Source: Uranotaenia lowii (taxonomy: Eukaryota > Arthropoda > Insecta > Diptera > Culicidae). From it: a DNA stretch of 64,000 nt. Position numbers and translations under genes: made by a program. Numbering within the stretch: position 1 is the stretch's first letter; each line of letters starts with the position of its first letter. Below, one piece after another: positions 1-10,992 of this stretch. The stretch is taken from positions 366,091,160 to 366,155,159 of the forward strand of contig NC_073692.1 in NCBI RefSeq assembly GCF_029784155.1, given 5' to 3'. Below the pieces are notes generated by a model. It made no database searches and was not told the origin of the DNA. It was given only the letters and a program-made list of their open reading frames with translations.

Positions 1-830
1 TTCAAAAACTCTCAAATTGTCCTGATTTTTTAAAATTGGTCTCTTAAATGTCCTGAATTGTCATGATTTTCATAAAAACTTCTCAAATATTATCGAATTT
101 GCAGTTTAACTATAATAGTCGAATATGTAATTTAAAATTTAACAGATGTTAATTTTCGGTTTAGATGCTATATAAACATTGTTTTTTTAATATGAACTGC
201 ATGCCAGCCAAGAAGCTGCGTACTGATTTTGCATAAATTAGGGCTTTTACAGCATCTGTATAGCGCCTTTATTTATGCAATCAAAGCATAGCTGCCTACT
301 GATTCCATGAATCAAGATGTGTCCTGAAAAACATGATTTTTAGATTCGCGTTGTCCTAATTTTTGACGAAACCACCTGGCACCCCTTCAAACGTCAGTTT
401 AGTCTAATCAAATCACCGACCAGTGAGCAGTTAATCTTTTTTCTGTGCGGACAGAATCTGTACCAAAACGTCTGGCAGACGACTGGATTGGTGGAAATAA
501 AATGCAACTCTTCTTAGATTGCATAAATGAAGGCGAAAAAACGGTGATGTAGACGCCTTAATTTATACAACAGAAGAAATCAACTTCTCAGCTGACTTGT
601 AGGTCAAATCGAAAAACACCGTTTAAATATCATCTGAACCGAAGAATTCCATAAGTTAATGAGGTTAAACTGTTTTATTACAGATTCGCTGTTTTCATAG
701 TTTAACTACAAATTTAATTATAATTTAGATTTATTTTTCCATAAATCAAGACAATCCGAGAGGTTTTGAGAAATCAGGACGGTCTCTTGAAAATCAGGAC
801 AAATCCTGAAAAATCAGGACACCTCTGGCA
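1..830. mobile_element. Inverted-arm non-autonomous element, hAT-like, left end outside window
   Basis: The first ~150 bases and the stretch about 655-830 are imperfect reverse complements. Both arms repeat a TCCTGATTTT-like motif, then match again further in (a GTTTAACTATA-like block at about 105 and its complement at about 685). The right end reads, in complement, TGCCAGAGGTGTCC, which resembles hAT-type ends. The left terminus would lie just before base 1, so no target duplication can be checked. The interior has no coding potential. Superfamily is inferred only. Confidence 0.5.
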
Positions 831-2273
831 TTTTTGGTTCGGAGAGCAGTGTCATTTCTCGTGAACATACCAAAAAAAACTGTTTTTGCTTTCAGATTTC
901 TTCTCAACATAATGCGCAATAGATTTTTCCTGAGAATGGAATTCTCTCTATCAGCGGATGTAAATGCTCTCGCTCAATCTTATGTGTTGAGAATCTCACA
1001 CTTGATTGCAGTGCGACTTATCTCTCCCCGCACAGCTTGGGGAGCAGACGAAAAAAAATACACTCTCTTTCACTGGACAAGTGGATTAGTATTGGAAAAA
1101 TAAAATATAAAAAAAATACAGGTTCCAGAATGAAATTGAAAGCCGCATGCCAAATATTTAGACATATTACTTAGAGATTGCTTGAAAAACAGTTGTTTCA
1201 ATACTTTTTTTTTACCTCAAACGTTTTAATGTTAGTTTTCTAGAAGCATAAATCATAACACACAATTTGCCAACCGACTTCAAGCTTTAAGATCGTAGAG
1301 AATTTTTTTTTAATATGATATAAGCTGATTGAAAAACTCCCTAATTTCAATGGATCTGCTATTCTGACTAAAAAAATAGTTCAGACGATTGATAGTCACT
1401 GTTTCACCTTACATAATACGAGAAAAAGTATTTGAAATTTTCTAACATTTCACCCAAGGTTATTTGGTTTTTTGTACAGATATTGTTTTTATCTTTTAGC
1501 AAAATTTGATATTTTTTCCTGCTCATTCCCGACCGGACAAAATCCCATGTGAATGCGAGAAGTTCTTATTTCTGAGATCTTGTTTAGATTATTTTTCATC
1601 GATTTGTAGAATAAAGTTTTGAAGAAATTTAAAATAAAATTATTTTAAAAATTTCTTAAGCATTATTGCACCCTTTGCAGCCTTCGACAAATGTTATAAA
1701 TATATTAAAATCATTAATTTGTCAAATCAAAGAAAACATCAGTTATCAATTATCACATCACAGGGGAATAGCATTTTTGGTTCTTATGTTTCAATAACTG
1801 ATTTTGGAAGATTTGGCGTCCTGATTTCGAATCATTTGTCAGATTTTGTCTATAAGATACTTCTTTTGTTTTAGTGATGCCGAGTAGAAAGTTTTGAAAT
1901 TAACCAGTTTTGAATCAAATCAGACTTTGATAAACTAATAAACAAACCAACCTATAGACATAAAAAACTAAAACTGATTTTGAATCAAATTGATTCCGTG
2001 CGTTCAATCATGCATTCAGAATGTTGCTGGAGAGCATAAATCGTTTTGACATACCTATTCATACTTTAAAAAATAGATATTAATCCATTTAAATTAAATT
2101 TTCTTTTAACTTTCCTTAAAATTTTTAAATTGCGACCCAGAGATGGGTCTTGACTCAAACATTCAGTCAGCGAAACTTTTTTTGTAGAGAAATGAATCCA
2201 ACTTAGATGAAATTTCAGGGAATAGATAAGAGAAAATCGATGTTGAAAAACATGCGAAAAAAAAATTCGCCTT
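831..2273. other. Unassigned AT-rich DNA with one dispersed repeat
   Basis: No credible coding sequence. A block at about 1762-1860 resembles a block at about 56051-56140: both contain a 'gcatttt..g..cttatgttt' string followed by a 'gattt.ggcgtcctga'-like string, so they are dispersed copies of one diverged repeat. The rest shows nothing recognisable. Confidence 0.45.
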
Positions 2274-2325
2274 GTCTCCCGGTGAGACTTGAACCCACAT
2301 CTTGCGCCTCTCCGGGGCCCATGTA

Positions 2326-5289
2326 GGGTGATTTGCCAATCGTTGTCCCCTAACCCATTGTTGCACAGCATGAATTAAATTGTCAATATTTCAGCTGTTT
2401 TTCAACTTTTCCTCAAAAATAATACTGAATCATGTAATTCGGAATGTTTTCTGATGAAATGAGGCTTTTGTGATATTTTCTGCTGGTAAGTGTGTATCTT
2501 ACGACAGTTTTAATTTTTCTTGTGTTTTTCGCGCGGTTTTTGTGCTAATTGTTAACAAAAACCTTAACATTCCTTCTACGGCAAATAAGGTTTTACGTCA
2601 GAACAAAACATTTTTCGTATCAGTTTTCTATATGAAACGTTTGTTGGACAATTTTAACACCACGATTTTGGAAAAAAATTATGATCCATACTTAACCAGA
2701 AAATATGTTGGATCGTGCAACAATTGGTCTGCTCAATCTCCTCCTGCCCCATTGTTGTACATAATTCCGCTGCAAAATTTGTTTGGAAATTTCAAATTTA
2801 TAAATTCATATACCTCCAATAACATTGTTTGGTTGTTTTTACAGCTAAAAATAGCAATAAAATTTTTAAAAGCGATTGATTAAGTCCTGAATTATAACAA
2901 CGTGTTTTGAATCAGTTAGAAGGCTTGTACGGAAAAATCCAAATTTTCATTCGAAAACCATCAGAGATATACTGAAAGTTCAAAAAACAAAATTTGGTAT
3001 TTTTAAAATATTTCTTGGTTCTTGCAATACATTGCATGTGAACAAAAACTAAACCTAGCTTGTACCCCAGAAATGATATTCGTTGTCATACAAAAAATTC
3101 AAAATAGGTAAATATTTTTTATTTTTTGAGTTTTGACAGCTAATTTGAAAGCTGGTTAACCGAATGAAAATAAGAATCGCATTATACTGCTTTGCATAGC
3201 CAATAAGTGTGATGATTTAAAACTTTCGCAAAAACATGTCATGAAATTATTGAAAGCTTCACAAAGCAAATCCTGCATTTTTACAATACTTTTCAGTGGA
3301 TTGCGATTTTTTATTTCTAAATGGTTATAACTTTTTTTTATGAAATAATTTGCTTCTTCTCATGCTGGCAAATAATTAATCTTAAGAATGGGCAAAATCA
3401 ATCATTTAAAACAAAATTCATTTCAAACTTATTTGAATTTCTTGTATATGCGAAAAGTTTTTCTTGCATACAAATTGTCATACAAAATTGAACACGTTTA
3501 TTGACTACATGCAACTAAAACAACTCGAATTGTCTATTGATATGACATGTTTTTTTTCTGAATAAGTGGATATTTACGTTTATCTAATAATTTTAGTAAA
3601 TTCTGTGCTTTAATTAATTATTTTCCACTCAGAATTTTCACATTTTTTGCACTCAATGTTGATTTTTAATAATTAATTCAATAATTCAAAGACACTTTAT
3701 ATATCCATAAGTTTATTTTTTCTACCGTAAAATTTTAAAAATGAAGTTTTGAAATTAATAAACTCGTTGAAAAACTTATGTATGTATGAAAGTCGGGAAA
3801 TTTGCATCGTCTGAAAAGTGTCAAAGTTAACTCAATTGCATTGGCTTTAAGAGACTACTTTTCTTTCAGATTTATTTTGAAATCCTTTATCCTGACCATT
3901 TACTCAACATTTTATGCAAAGAATCTAAAAGCTGTTCTGAAAAAATCAATTTCTCTAATTTCGTGACGACAAATCTAAAAGAATTTTATTCCATGTCAAC
4001 AGCGATCCCCTTGATATTGTTATTAATATTGTCAGAATATTTACAGGAGGAAAACTACGACCCTCAATCCCAAAAACTAGAAGTCGAAGGTTGGAAGACC
4101 TGAAATATTACTTATCTGACGTGCAATTTTCTCAGGAATTCGAATCTGCCGTCGAGTTGCCGTCACTGAAGACATCTATGTGAAGCTTTATTTGGCCCTT
4201 ATCATCCAGAAAAATAAACAGTGATAGCTTTGTGCAACTTAATTTTATCCAAATAGTTTTTCAGCCGGAAAACTCTTGGAATTTCTATGTGATGTGATTG
4301 TTTCCTGAAGATTGATGAAAAGCTACAGAAGTTACATTAATTACAAATAAACCCACTTATATGAAAAAGATATTTAAATCAATTAACTTTTCGAAAAAAA
4401 AAATTCTTATACAAAATTGTATATCATGCGCATAAATCAGTCAAACGATCTGAAACTTTGGGCGTGGTTGTGTCCATTTTTAAGTTTTAAATTGAGATTC
4501 ATTATGTAAAAATCGATTGACTTCCAAGTACATTTGTTTTATAAAATCGCATCTTCTTCATAGGGGTAAAAGGGGGCAAAACAGATCACGTTCTCTAATC
4601 TTTTCACCTGTTAATAGCCACTCAAAAATTAAGCATTAAATATCTTTCAGTTCATTTTATGGGATTTTAAAGACATAACATTTTATGTTGGTAGGACATA
4701 TAAAAAAAGGCTCAACACTGGGAAAATTAGGTTAAATAACACTCCACTCAAATGGCTTCGGATAAATTAAGAGGTCGATTTGTGTTTCTGAGAAAACTTC
4801 ACGTGTGACAAATGCTATTCCAGAAACTCAAACCGACGGCTTTGTGTTTTTTTAAGGCCGATTTAGAATTAGAAAGTGCATTGGACGGTTTATATGGAAG
4901 ACCCCCCCCCCTCCTCTCATAAGAGGGGGTCCAAAAATAAGATTGCATTTGAACTAGAAGTTCTCATAATAAGCTTCCGTAGCAAATTTCAGCCTATTCG
5001 ACCTCATGGTGACTGATTTTTAAAAAGTGCAACCATTGGAAAAATTCGGACAACATTATGCACGACACAAAATTTGCCTGTGCAACTATTGGGCACAGAC
5101 AAGCTGTTTTAAATGATTTTTTAAATTTTTAAGTCACTTTTTTCAAATACTTGAACTTTTGGATCTTGTTGACCATTCCTGTATGAGTGCATCGACAAAA
5201 AAAATCGAGTGAATTTGGTTAAAATGACTAAAATACAGCATAAACACCAAAATCATGTGCTTAGCTGTGCAACGATTGGCAAATCACCC
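2326..5289. mobile_element. 2.96 kb TIR element, TA target site, non-coding
   Basis: The two ends are identical inverted repeats over 20 bases, GGGTGATTTGCCAATCGTTG at 2326-2345 and its complement at 5270-5289, each flanked by TA. After an 18-base insertion in the left end the match resumes (TTGTTGCACAGC against TCGTTGCACAGC). Subterminal copies of GTGCAAC-N-ATTGG lie at 5027, 5080 and 5267. No transposase can be read inside, so it is non-autonomous or fully decayed. TA duplication suggests a Tc1/mariner-type mobiliser, but that is inference. Insertion into a tRNA-like sequence independently confirms the boundaries. Confidence 0.7.
4900..4932. repeat. C-run/G-run hairpin
   Basis: A run of cytosines after GA is followed by AAGAGGGGGTCC, giving a short GACCCCC/GGGGGTC stem with an 18-20 base loop. 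It lies inside the 2.96 kb TIR element. Similar G/C-run signatures recur elsewhere in the window. Confidence 0.4.
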
Positions 5290-5312
5290 TATTAACATTC
5301 TACTACAGGAGA

Positions 5313-8300
5313 CCAACCTGGCGTATGAATATTATACTGGTTGAGTGTCGATGTCTATCGGAATGAAGGGAATAGTTCTCCCATGTGATCATAATCATTC
5401 TTCTTGGTCTATTTCTATTCCCATCATTTCATCTTACGGTAGTTGGAATCAAGTTTGGACATTTTTTTTTCCTTAAAATTCTCTTTCTTTGGCAGAATAA
5501 GAAAAAATAAGCAAAAAGATAACTTCTATAACATTTTTTGTTTGTTAAAATCCAAAACTACGCGCGGTCTTCAGCAAAGTCGATCATTGAATTAAAACCG
5601 TTTTGATATGTTTATAGAAGATGTTCAAAAGAAAAAAAAACCACAACTCATTTTTTTCCTCAAAAAAAGCAAAATATGGTTTTTTTTATAGAAATTTTTA
5701 AGTGAAATCCAAATAGTTGGTTGGTGTATATCTGGAAAATCATCAAACATCTTTTGATAAGTTTGGAGATTTTAATTTTTTTTTGTTGAAACTTGTTTTT
5801 AAAATAAAATCACAATATTTGTATACTGAAAATCATATGGATACGCACCTCAGAAAAATTTCATATTTTTTAATGGTACTACTCCGACATTCTTGAATTT
5901 TGTCTTCTGAAGATTAATTTAAAAAAAATCACAGCAGAACAGATTTTTAATTAAATTAAAAACACAAAATTTTTAAAGTATTTTTGCATAAAAATTGTAC
6001 TACTGTTGATATTTGTGAATTAATAATCTTAAAAACTATGAAGAACTAATTTTTATGGAGAGAAATTTCGATTTCGTCGGTGGTTCTATACTAGATTTAT
6101 GCATTGAAGAACAAATTAATTTATATGAATTATTATAGTCTAAGCAAGTGGAAAATACAAAACATGACGAATCTCACACATTTCTACCTAGTTTCATCAA
6201 TTAATTTTGCATAAGACCAACAAAACTGTATTTGTTGATTAATGATCGACAAAATACTAGAAACGCATTCTTCAAGATTTCAAATTTATCAATGTTTTTA
6301 GACTAAATCCAAACGTTTGAACAAAATGTAACTTCTAATAACTTCAAAATTCCGATCGAAACAAAAAATTCAATAGGTTTTTTTATTAAAACGGATTAAA
6401 ACCTTTAGATTTTAAGATTTTATAATCTTAACAGTTATGTTTTCTCTTTTAGAAATTTATTTTTTTGAATTTCAAATAGAAAATTTTTCGAACGGAAATT
6501 GTATGGGGAGTCACCGACCAAATATTATAATTTTTAGTGAGAATATGCCGAGAAAAGCTCAACTTTTTGCCCAAGCAAAAATAAGCGTTACTATTTTCTT
6601 CTTTTTTAAATCCTTCTACGAAAAATACCGTGCCGTGTTGCAAAAAAGTGAAAAAAAATCTTTTTAACGAAATTTTACCTATTTTTAAAAGATATCAAGA
6701 GCCGATGGAAAAAAAATGATGATTTGGAATCCGTGACCCCAAATAAGTAAAAACTAGCTCTTAAATTTTGTTACACCTTGGAAAAATGTGAGAATTATTC
6801 TGCCTTGTGTTATGAATTTCACTCAAAACTGATAATTTTGAAACTACTTATCGTCATACCATCAACTTAAAGGTGATTGACAAAATATGGCAATCTTTAT
6901 ATGAAATAAAACTTGAAATATTTTGGGGTTTTTTTTAATGTTATTTAAAAGATTCTATACGAAAGTACATACTCGAAGTGAAATTTTCTCTCAGATTTGA
7001 GCCTCTCAGAGCCAAAGAGTTATAAGTGCGAAGTATAATAAATTTTGTGTTAAAAATTTCAAACAATTCCTCATACTTGAAACTTAATTTGATGATTTTT
7101 TAAGATTTTTTTTACATACTTTGACGTTTGAAAGAAAAATACATCATTGTTGTGGTAAAATTTTTCGAATGTGTAACAAAATTGAAAATTGTGACAAAAC
7201 CTCTGGAAAAGTTGAAATGATCGAAAATGCTTATGAGGGCGTTTTTTTCACCTGAACTCGGGCCTTCTCACAAACTCTTACAAAATTTATAGTTTCTGAA
7301 ACCTTGATGTAACTCAAATATGTTTTTCAGACATTATTCAGCAACGACACTTCAATTCTACATTATTCAAAATCTAAGAAATATAATCCGAAAAAAACAT
7401 GCTTCGGAAAAAAAATCTGTAGGTCAGCTTTGAAATGCTCAAAATATTTTATTTAGAGTCCAAGAATGTTGAAGTTCGAAGCGTTGCAAGCAAGGATAAT
7501 TATATTTTAAATTTTTTTTAAGATTATGACCATATAAAATGTAAAAAATGGTGCATAAACCATAGTTTTCAATCAATGAACCGTTAACATTGTTAAAGTC
7601 ACACTAGATACATTTTGTAGAAAGGATTGGAAAGAGGACGTATTTTGGCCCATTTTTGCTTCTGTAGATTGTCGAAATACGAAACACAGAATTTTTGAAG
7701 AAGATTAAAAAGTAGCTGTTTCCTACTTTTTTCCAAATTTGCAATGTTTCAGCTTTTCAATGACTTAATTTTTTTTTTAATAATTACTCCAAAAGAGGAT
7801 ATTTGTAGATTGCTTTTGAGCTGAGAGCTCAATTCCATCAAAGCATTTTCATAGTTCAAGAATTTTGACCAACTCTGACCATCAAGCAATGAGAGGAGTA
7901 GGTTAAGTAGGTTTGCATTTGAAAATCGCTTTTAAACTATCTATGTTCTATTTTGAACTCATTTCTTATACCGGTCTCTGTGACTGCTGTCAATTTTTAA
8001 CATGTATTCCAGATAGCAGGTATGACATGCAATATTTAACATGGCTTCTTCACAACATGTTACCTTAAAAGATGTAAAATTTACCCTGTTTGAAATCGTC
8101 TCCTCATTTATCTTGAAACTAGTCGTAAGAGAAAAAAACAGAGTCTGGCGCCACCAACTCCTTTTTAAAGCAGTCGCACTGCAACTAGCAAAAACAAATC
8201 CCACCATCTGAGCCTGTCTTAGATTATTGATTTGTGATACAATCTAACGCCTCGGCGATTTGCGCATGAGAAGGTACATACGCTTAAGCTTAAGCTTGGC

Positions 8301-8945
8301 GATCTAGAAGTGCAACCAAGTGTTGGCAGCAGTAAATCTGTCGTCTAGTCTAGCCCAAGAGAGACGCTAAAGCTAGAAAAGCAACTAGCTAACAAGTAGG
8401 AGTCAAGTTGGAAGGTTAAGAGGAACTTGCACATGAGTAATTTTCCACTTTATTTGTTCGAAACAAATCAAGTGAAGCCGCCGCCATTCAACAAGGAACC
8501 TCCCGCGAGATTTCTGTTTTGCAGTTGATTAGTTTAAAGTAGGCTGCAACTAGAGCTGACTTCAGCTTAGTCTAGCTTCTAGCTTCAACTGGATAAGGGA
8601 TTAAGACTAGCGGCTTGTTTATGGAACCTGATTTGCAACAAATGCGCCACCGCCTTCGATCGTTTAGACTTATTTATTGTTTTTCTAGTGTGGCGTGCAT
8701 TTTTTTTTCTTCAATCTCTAAGCTCCGCATTTGAAATAGATGACGTTGGTTTGCTACCTTGCTAGATGCCTAGAAGCTAGATAGGGAAATTTTCTTGAAA
8801 ATGTGGGCGGACAAGTGGCAAACGTGATTGATCTTCGTGCTAAATCTTTCGAGAGAGTAGAGAAACTCCAATATTAACAAAAAAATACTTGACAAAAATG
8901 ACAAAAAAAAAAAAAATTACAGGACAAAAGTGATAAAAATTAGAA
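5313..8945. other. Unassigned AT-rich non-coding DNA
   Basis: No gene is supported: the open frames are short and of biased AT-rich composition. The stretch 8120-8830 is more complex in sequence, with many CTAG and AAGCTT motifs, but has no recognisable product. Confidence 0.4.
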
Positions 8946-9462
8946 AAATGACAAAAATGACAAAAATGACAAAAATGACAAAAATGACAAAAATGACAAA
9001 AATGACAAAAATGACAAAAATGACAAAAATGACAAAAATGACAAAAATGACAAAAATGACAAAAATGACAAAAATGACAAAAATGACAAAAATGACAAAA
9101 ATGACAAAAATGACAAAAATAACAAAAATGACAAAAATGACAAAAATGACAAAAATGACAAAAATGACAAAAATGACAAAAATGACAAAAATGACAAAAA
9201 TGACAAAAATGACAAAAATGACAAAAATGACAAAAATGACAAAAATGACAAAAATGACAAAAATGACAAAAATGACAAAAATGACAAAAATGACAAAAAT
9301 GACAAAAATGACAAAAATGACAAAAATGACAAAAATGACAAAAATGACAAAAATGACAAAAATGACAAAAATGACAAAAATGACAAAAATGACGAAAAAG
9401 ACAAAAAAGACAAAAATGACAAAAATGACAAAAATGACGAAAAAGACAAAAATGACAAAAAT
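8946..9462. repeat. Minisatellite, 9-bp unit ATGACAAAA, about 57 copies
   Basis: About 57 nearly identical tandem copies of ATGACAAAA. One internal unit differs by a single G-to-A change at 9121, and the last several units near 9390-9445 carry gacgaaaaag variants, so the array is most homogeneous in its body and degenerate at its right edge. Because the unit is a multiple of three without stops in several frames, it produces long artefactual open frames (Met-Thr-Lys repeats on plus; Val-Ile-Phe and Phe-Leu-Ser repeats on minus). None has gene context. Confidence 0.95.
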
Positions 9463-10478
9463 TAAAAACAAGATATAAGTGATAAGTTCAACAAAAACAA
9501 AACATTTTAAATAAATTTGAAATTGAAACACTTGAATATCTTTAAAATGTTTATAACTTTTTTCACAATCAGATAAAATCGTCAATAAAAATGTTCCAAT
9601 AAAATTCTAGTTTTTTTTTGCAGACTTATCAAAAAATCAGTCAGAAGCTACCTTATTGTGTCACTAGAAGGTCAAATCCAAATCAACTCACGTTACTGCG
9701 AAGCAATTAAATTGAGATTTGTGTTTCTTCAATCATTGTCTTTGATCATTCACTATAACAACCTTCAGCTGCCGGAATGTAACAAACTGGAAAAAAAACA
9801 TCGGTCGCACTCCATTCCAAAAAAGGAACCGTTCGAAAACGCGACTGCCGTATCAAAATAACTGATTCAGTACCCGAAGCGATATAAAATAAAAAAAAAC
9901 CTCTTCAGGACGATGACAAGAGATGTGTTAATAATTTCAAATTGATTCTCGTCACGTTCCTCGGTTAAACACGGTGTATTACTTCTGGTTTCCGAAAATA
10001 CTACCTTTGTCGTGCCTTCTGTGAGTGCGATCGATTCGTCATTCATAACACAGTGGAATAAATTTTTTTTTGCAAAAAATTCAAATTTTGAATGGATTTT
10101 TTGGATTTTTACTGAGATGAAAATAAAAACTATTATCAAGATTTCGAACAAGTTTTTAATATTATAAATAATCAGTCATGTTTAAAGTGTCCAATCCCAC
10201 TGTTCAGTTTAAGAAAAAAAAAAATCGTTTTATGATGAACTGCCACCCGCACTCGGTCGTGAGACAAGGCACGTAAACTGGTTGTTCAAAAAATTTCGAT
10301 TAAGTTAAGACAGTTTTTTTCCCTGCTACCGAACATTTATTCAACAATTCAACCCCTCCAATTTAGTGTCTGGAAGCCATACTTGAAATCTGTTTTGCAT
10401 ATCTGCTGCGGACGATCGGAAATCATTACGCATCGGAGCCCATCGATCATTTGCGCACCGTGGCGGCGACTCTATTTA
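9463..10478. other. Unassigned flank of the pogo-like element
   Basis: No coding sequence or repeat is recognised. The last ~100 bases (about 10380-10478) are more GC-rich and form the left flank of the pogo-like insertion. Confidence 0.4.
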
Positions 10479-10488
10479 CAGTCCTCCC

Positions 10489-10520
10489 ACAATCATGGGT
10501 CACACACAATTATTAGTCAC
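10489..10520. repeat. Subterminal site pair, left end of pogo-like element
   Basis: ACAATCATGGGTCAC (10489-10503, inside the TIR) is followed three bases later by ACAATTATTAGTCAC (10506-10520) in the same orientation. Repetition near the ends suggests transposase binding sites; binding is inferred. Confidence 0.7.
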
Positions 10521-10803
10521 TTGCCATTTAAATGGCTAATCTCGGCCATATTAAAAGCTTAAATGATATGTAATTATTTTTAAATTGCATGTTATTTCAT
10601 TTAAATGTATTACAACAGTTATTTGAACGCTTGAACATCGGTAATTAGCTGTTTTTTAAATTTTATCTAGTATGCGCCAATTTCTGTCAAAAAAATTCCT
10701 CTAATTGCGAAAATCGTAAGAAACGCAGTGTGAAGAACTAAGCTTCGTGAGTGAATGTTTTAATGATTTACTGTGAATAAATAGCTTCCATATCAAAACG
10801 AAG

Positions 10804-10988
10804 GTAAGTTTAACATTTTCCTCTAAAAAAATCCAAATTTTACGCTAATGTTAAGAAATTATAGACAAAATAAAAGTGACCCATAATTGTTTCACTACCC
10901 ATCAAGTTTCACACAATCATGAGTCACTTTTTTTGTTATGTCTTTGAATGTTTACAAAGATCTAAATCAAATATTTCCAACATTTTAG
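10804..10988 (+). other. Putative 5' UTR intron of the transposase gene
   Basis: A strong donor AAG/GTAAGT at 10803/10804 and an acceptor TTTTAG ending at 10988 bracket a 185-base segment that ends four bases before the transposase start codon. It contains two more copies of the 15-bp subterminal site (10876-10890 inverted, 10913-10927 direct). No transcript evidence is available. Confidence 0.55.
10876..10927. repeat. Internal inverted pair of transposase-site-like repeats
   Basis: GTGACCCATAATTGT (10876-10890) and ACAATCATGAGTCAC (10913-10927) face each other in inverted orientation, inside the putative 5' UTR intron just before the start codon. They could let the transposase affect its own expression; this is inference from position alone. 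Confidence 0.6.
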
Positions 10989-10992
10989 CACA

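Larger units (their letters stand above)
2274..5312 (-). pseudogene. tRNA-like sequence split by a DNA transposon
   Basis: On the minus strand, bases 5312-5292 followed by 2325-2274 assemble into a 72-base tRNA-like sequence once the element between them is removed. The acceptor 5' strand TCTCCTG (5312-5306) pairs over all seven positions, with one G-U, with CGGGAGA (2281-2275). The T arm is GTGGG, loop TTCAAGT, CTCAC. A short D arm pairs GTA with TAC across the insertion point. The anticodon arm is GGGCC, loop CCGGAGA, GGCGC, with one mismatch and C instead of T at the position before the anticodon. Box A is degraded at its 3' end, while the box B region GGTTCAAGTCTC is good. It is best read as a decayed tRNA or tRNA-derived SINE head; a functional tRNA is unlikely. 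Confidence 0.55.

Noticed and set aside
834..1103. 89-codon open frame as a gene
   Set aside because: No recognisable motif and no context; it begins at the edge of a transposable element.
2470..2883. Open frame of 137 codons
   Set aside because: It lies inside the 2.96 kb TIR element, is of low-complexity AT-biased composition and resembles no transposase.
4562..5289. TAGGGGTAAAAGGGGGCAAAAC at 4562 as the left end of a separate short element
   Set aside because: No inverted partner was found within several kilobases.
8917..9585. Long open frames of 172-222 codons over the minisatellite on both strands
   Set aside because: They are pure translations of a 9-bp repeat, present in several frames at once, with no start context, splice sites or non-repetitive domain.
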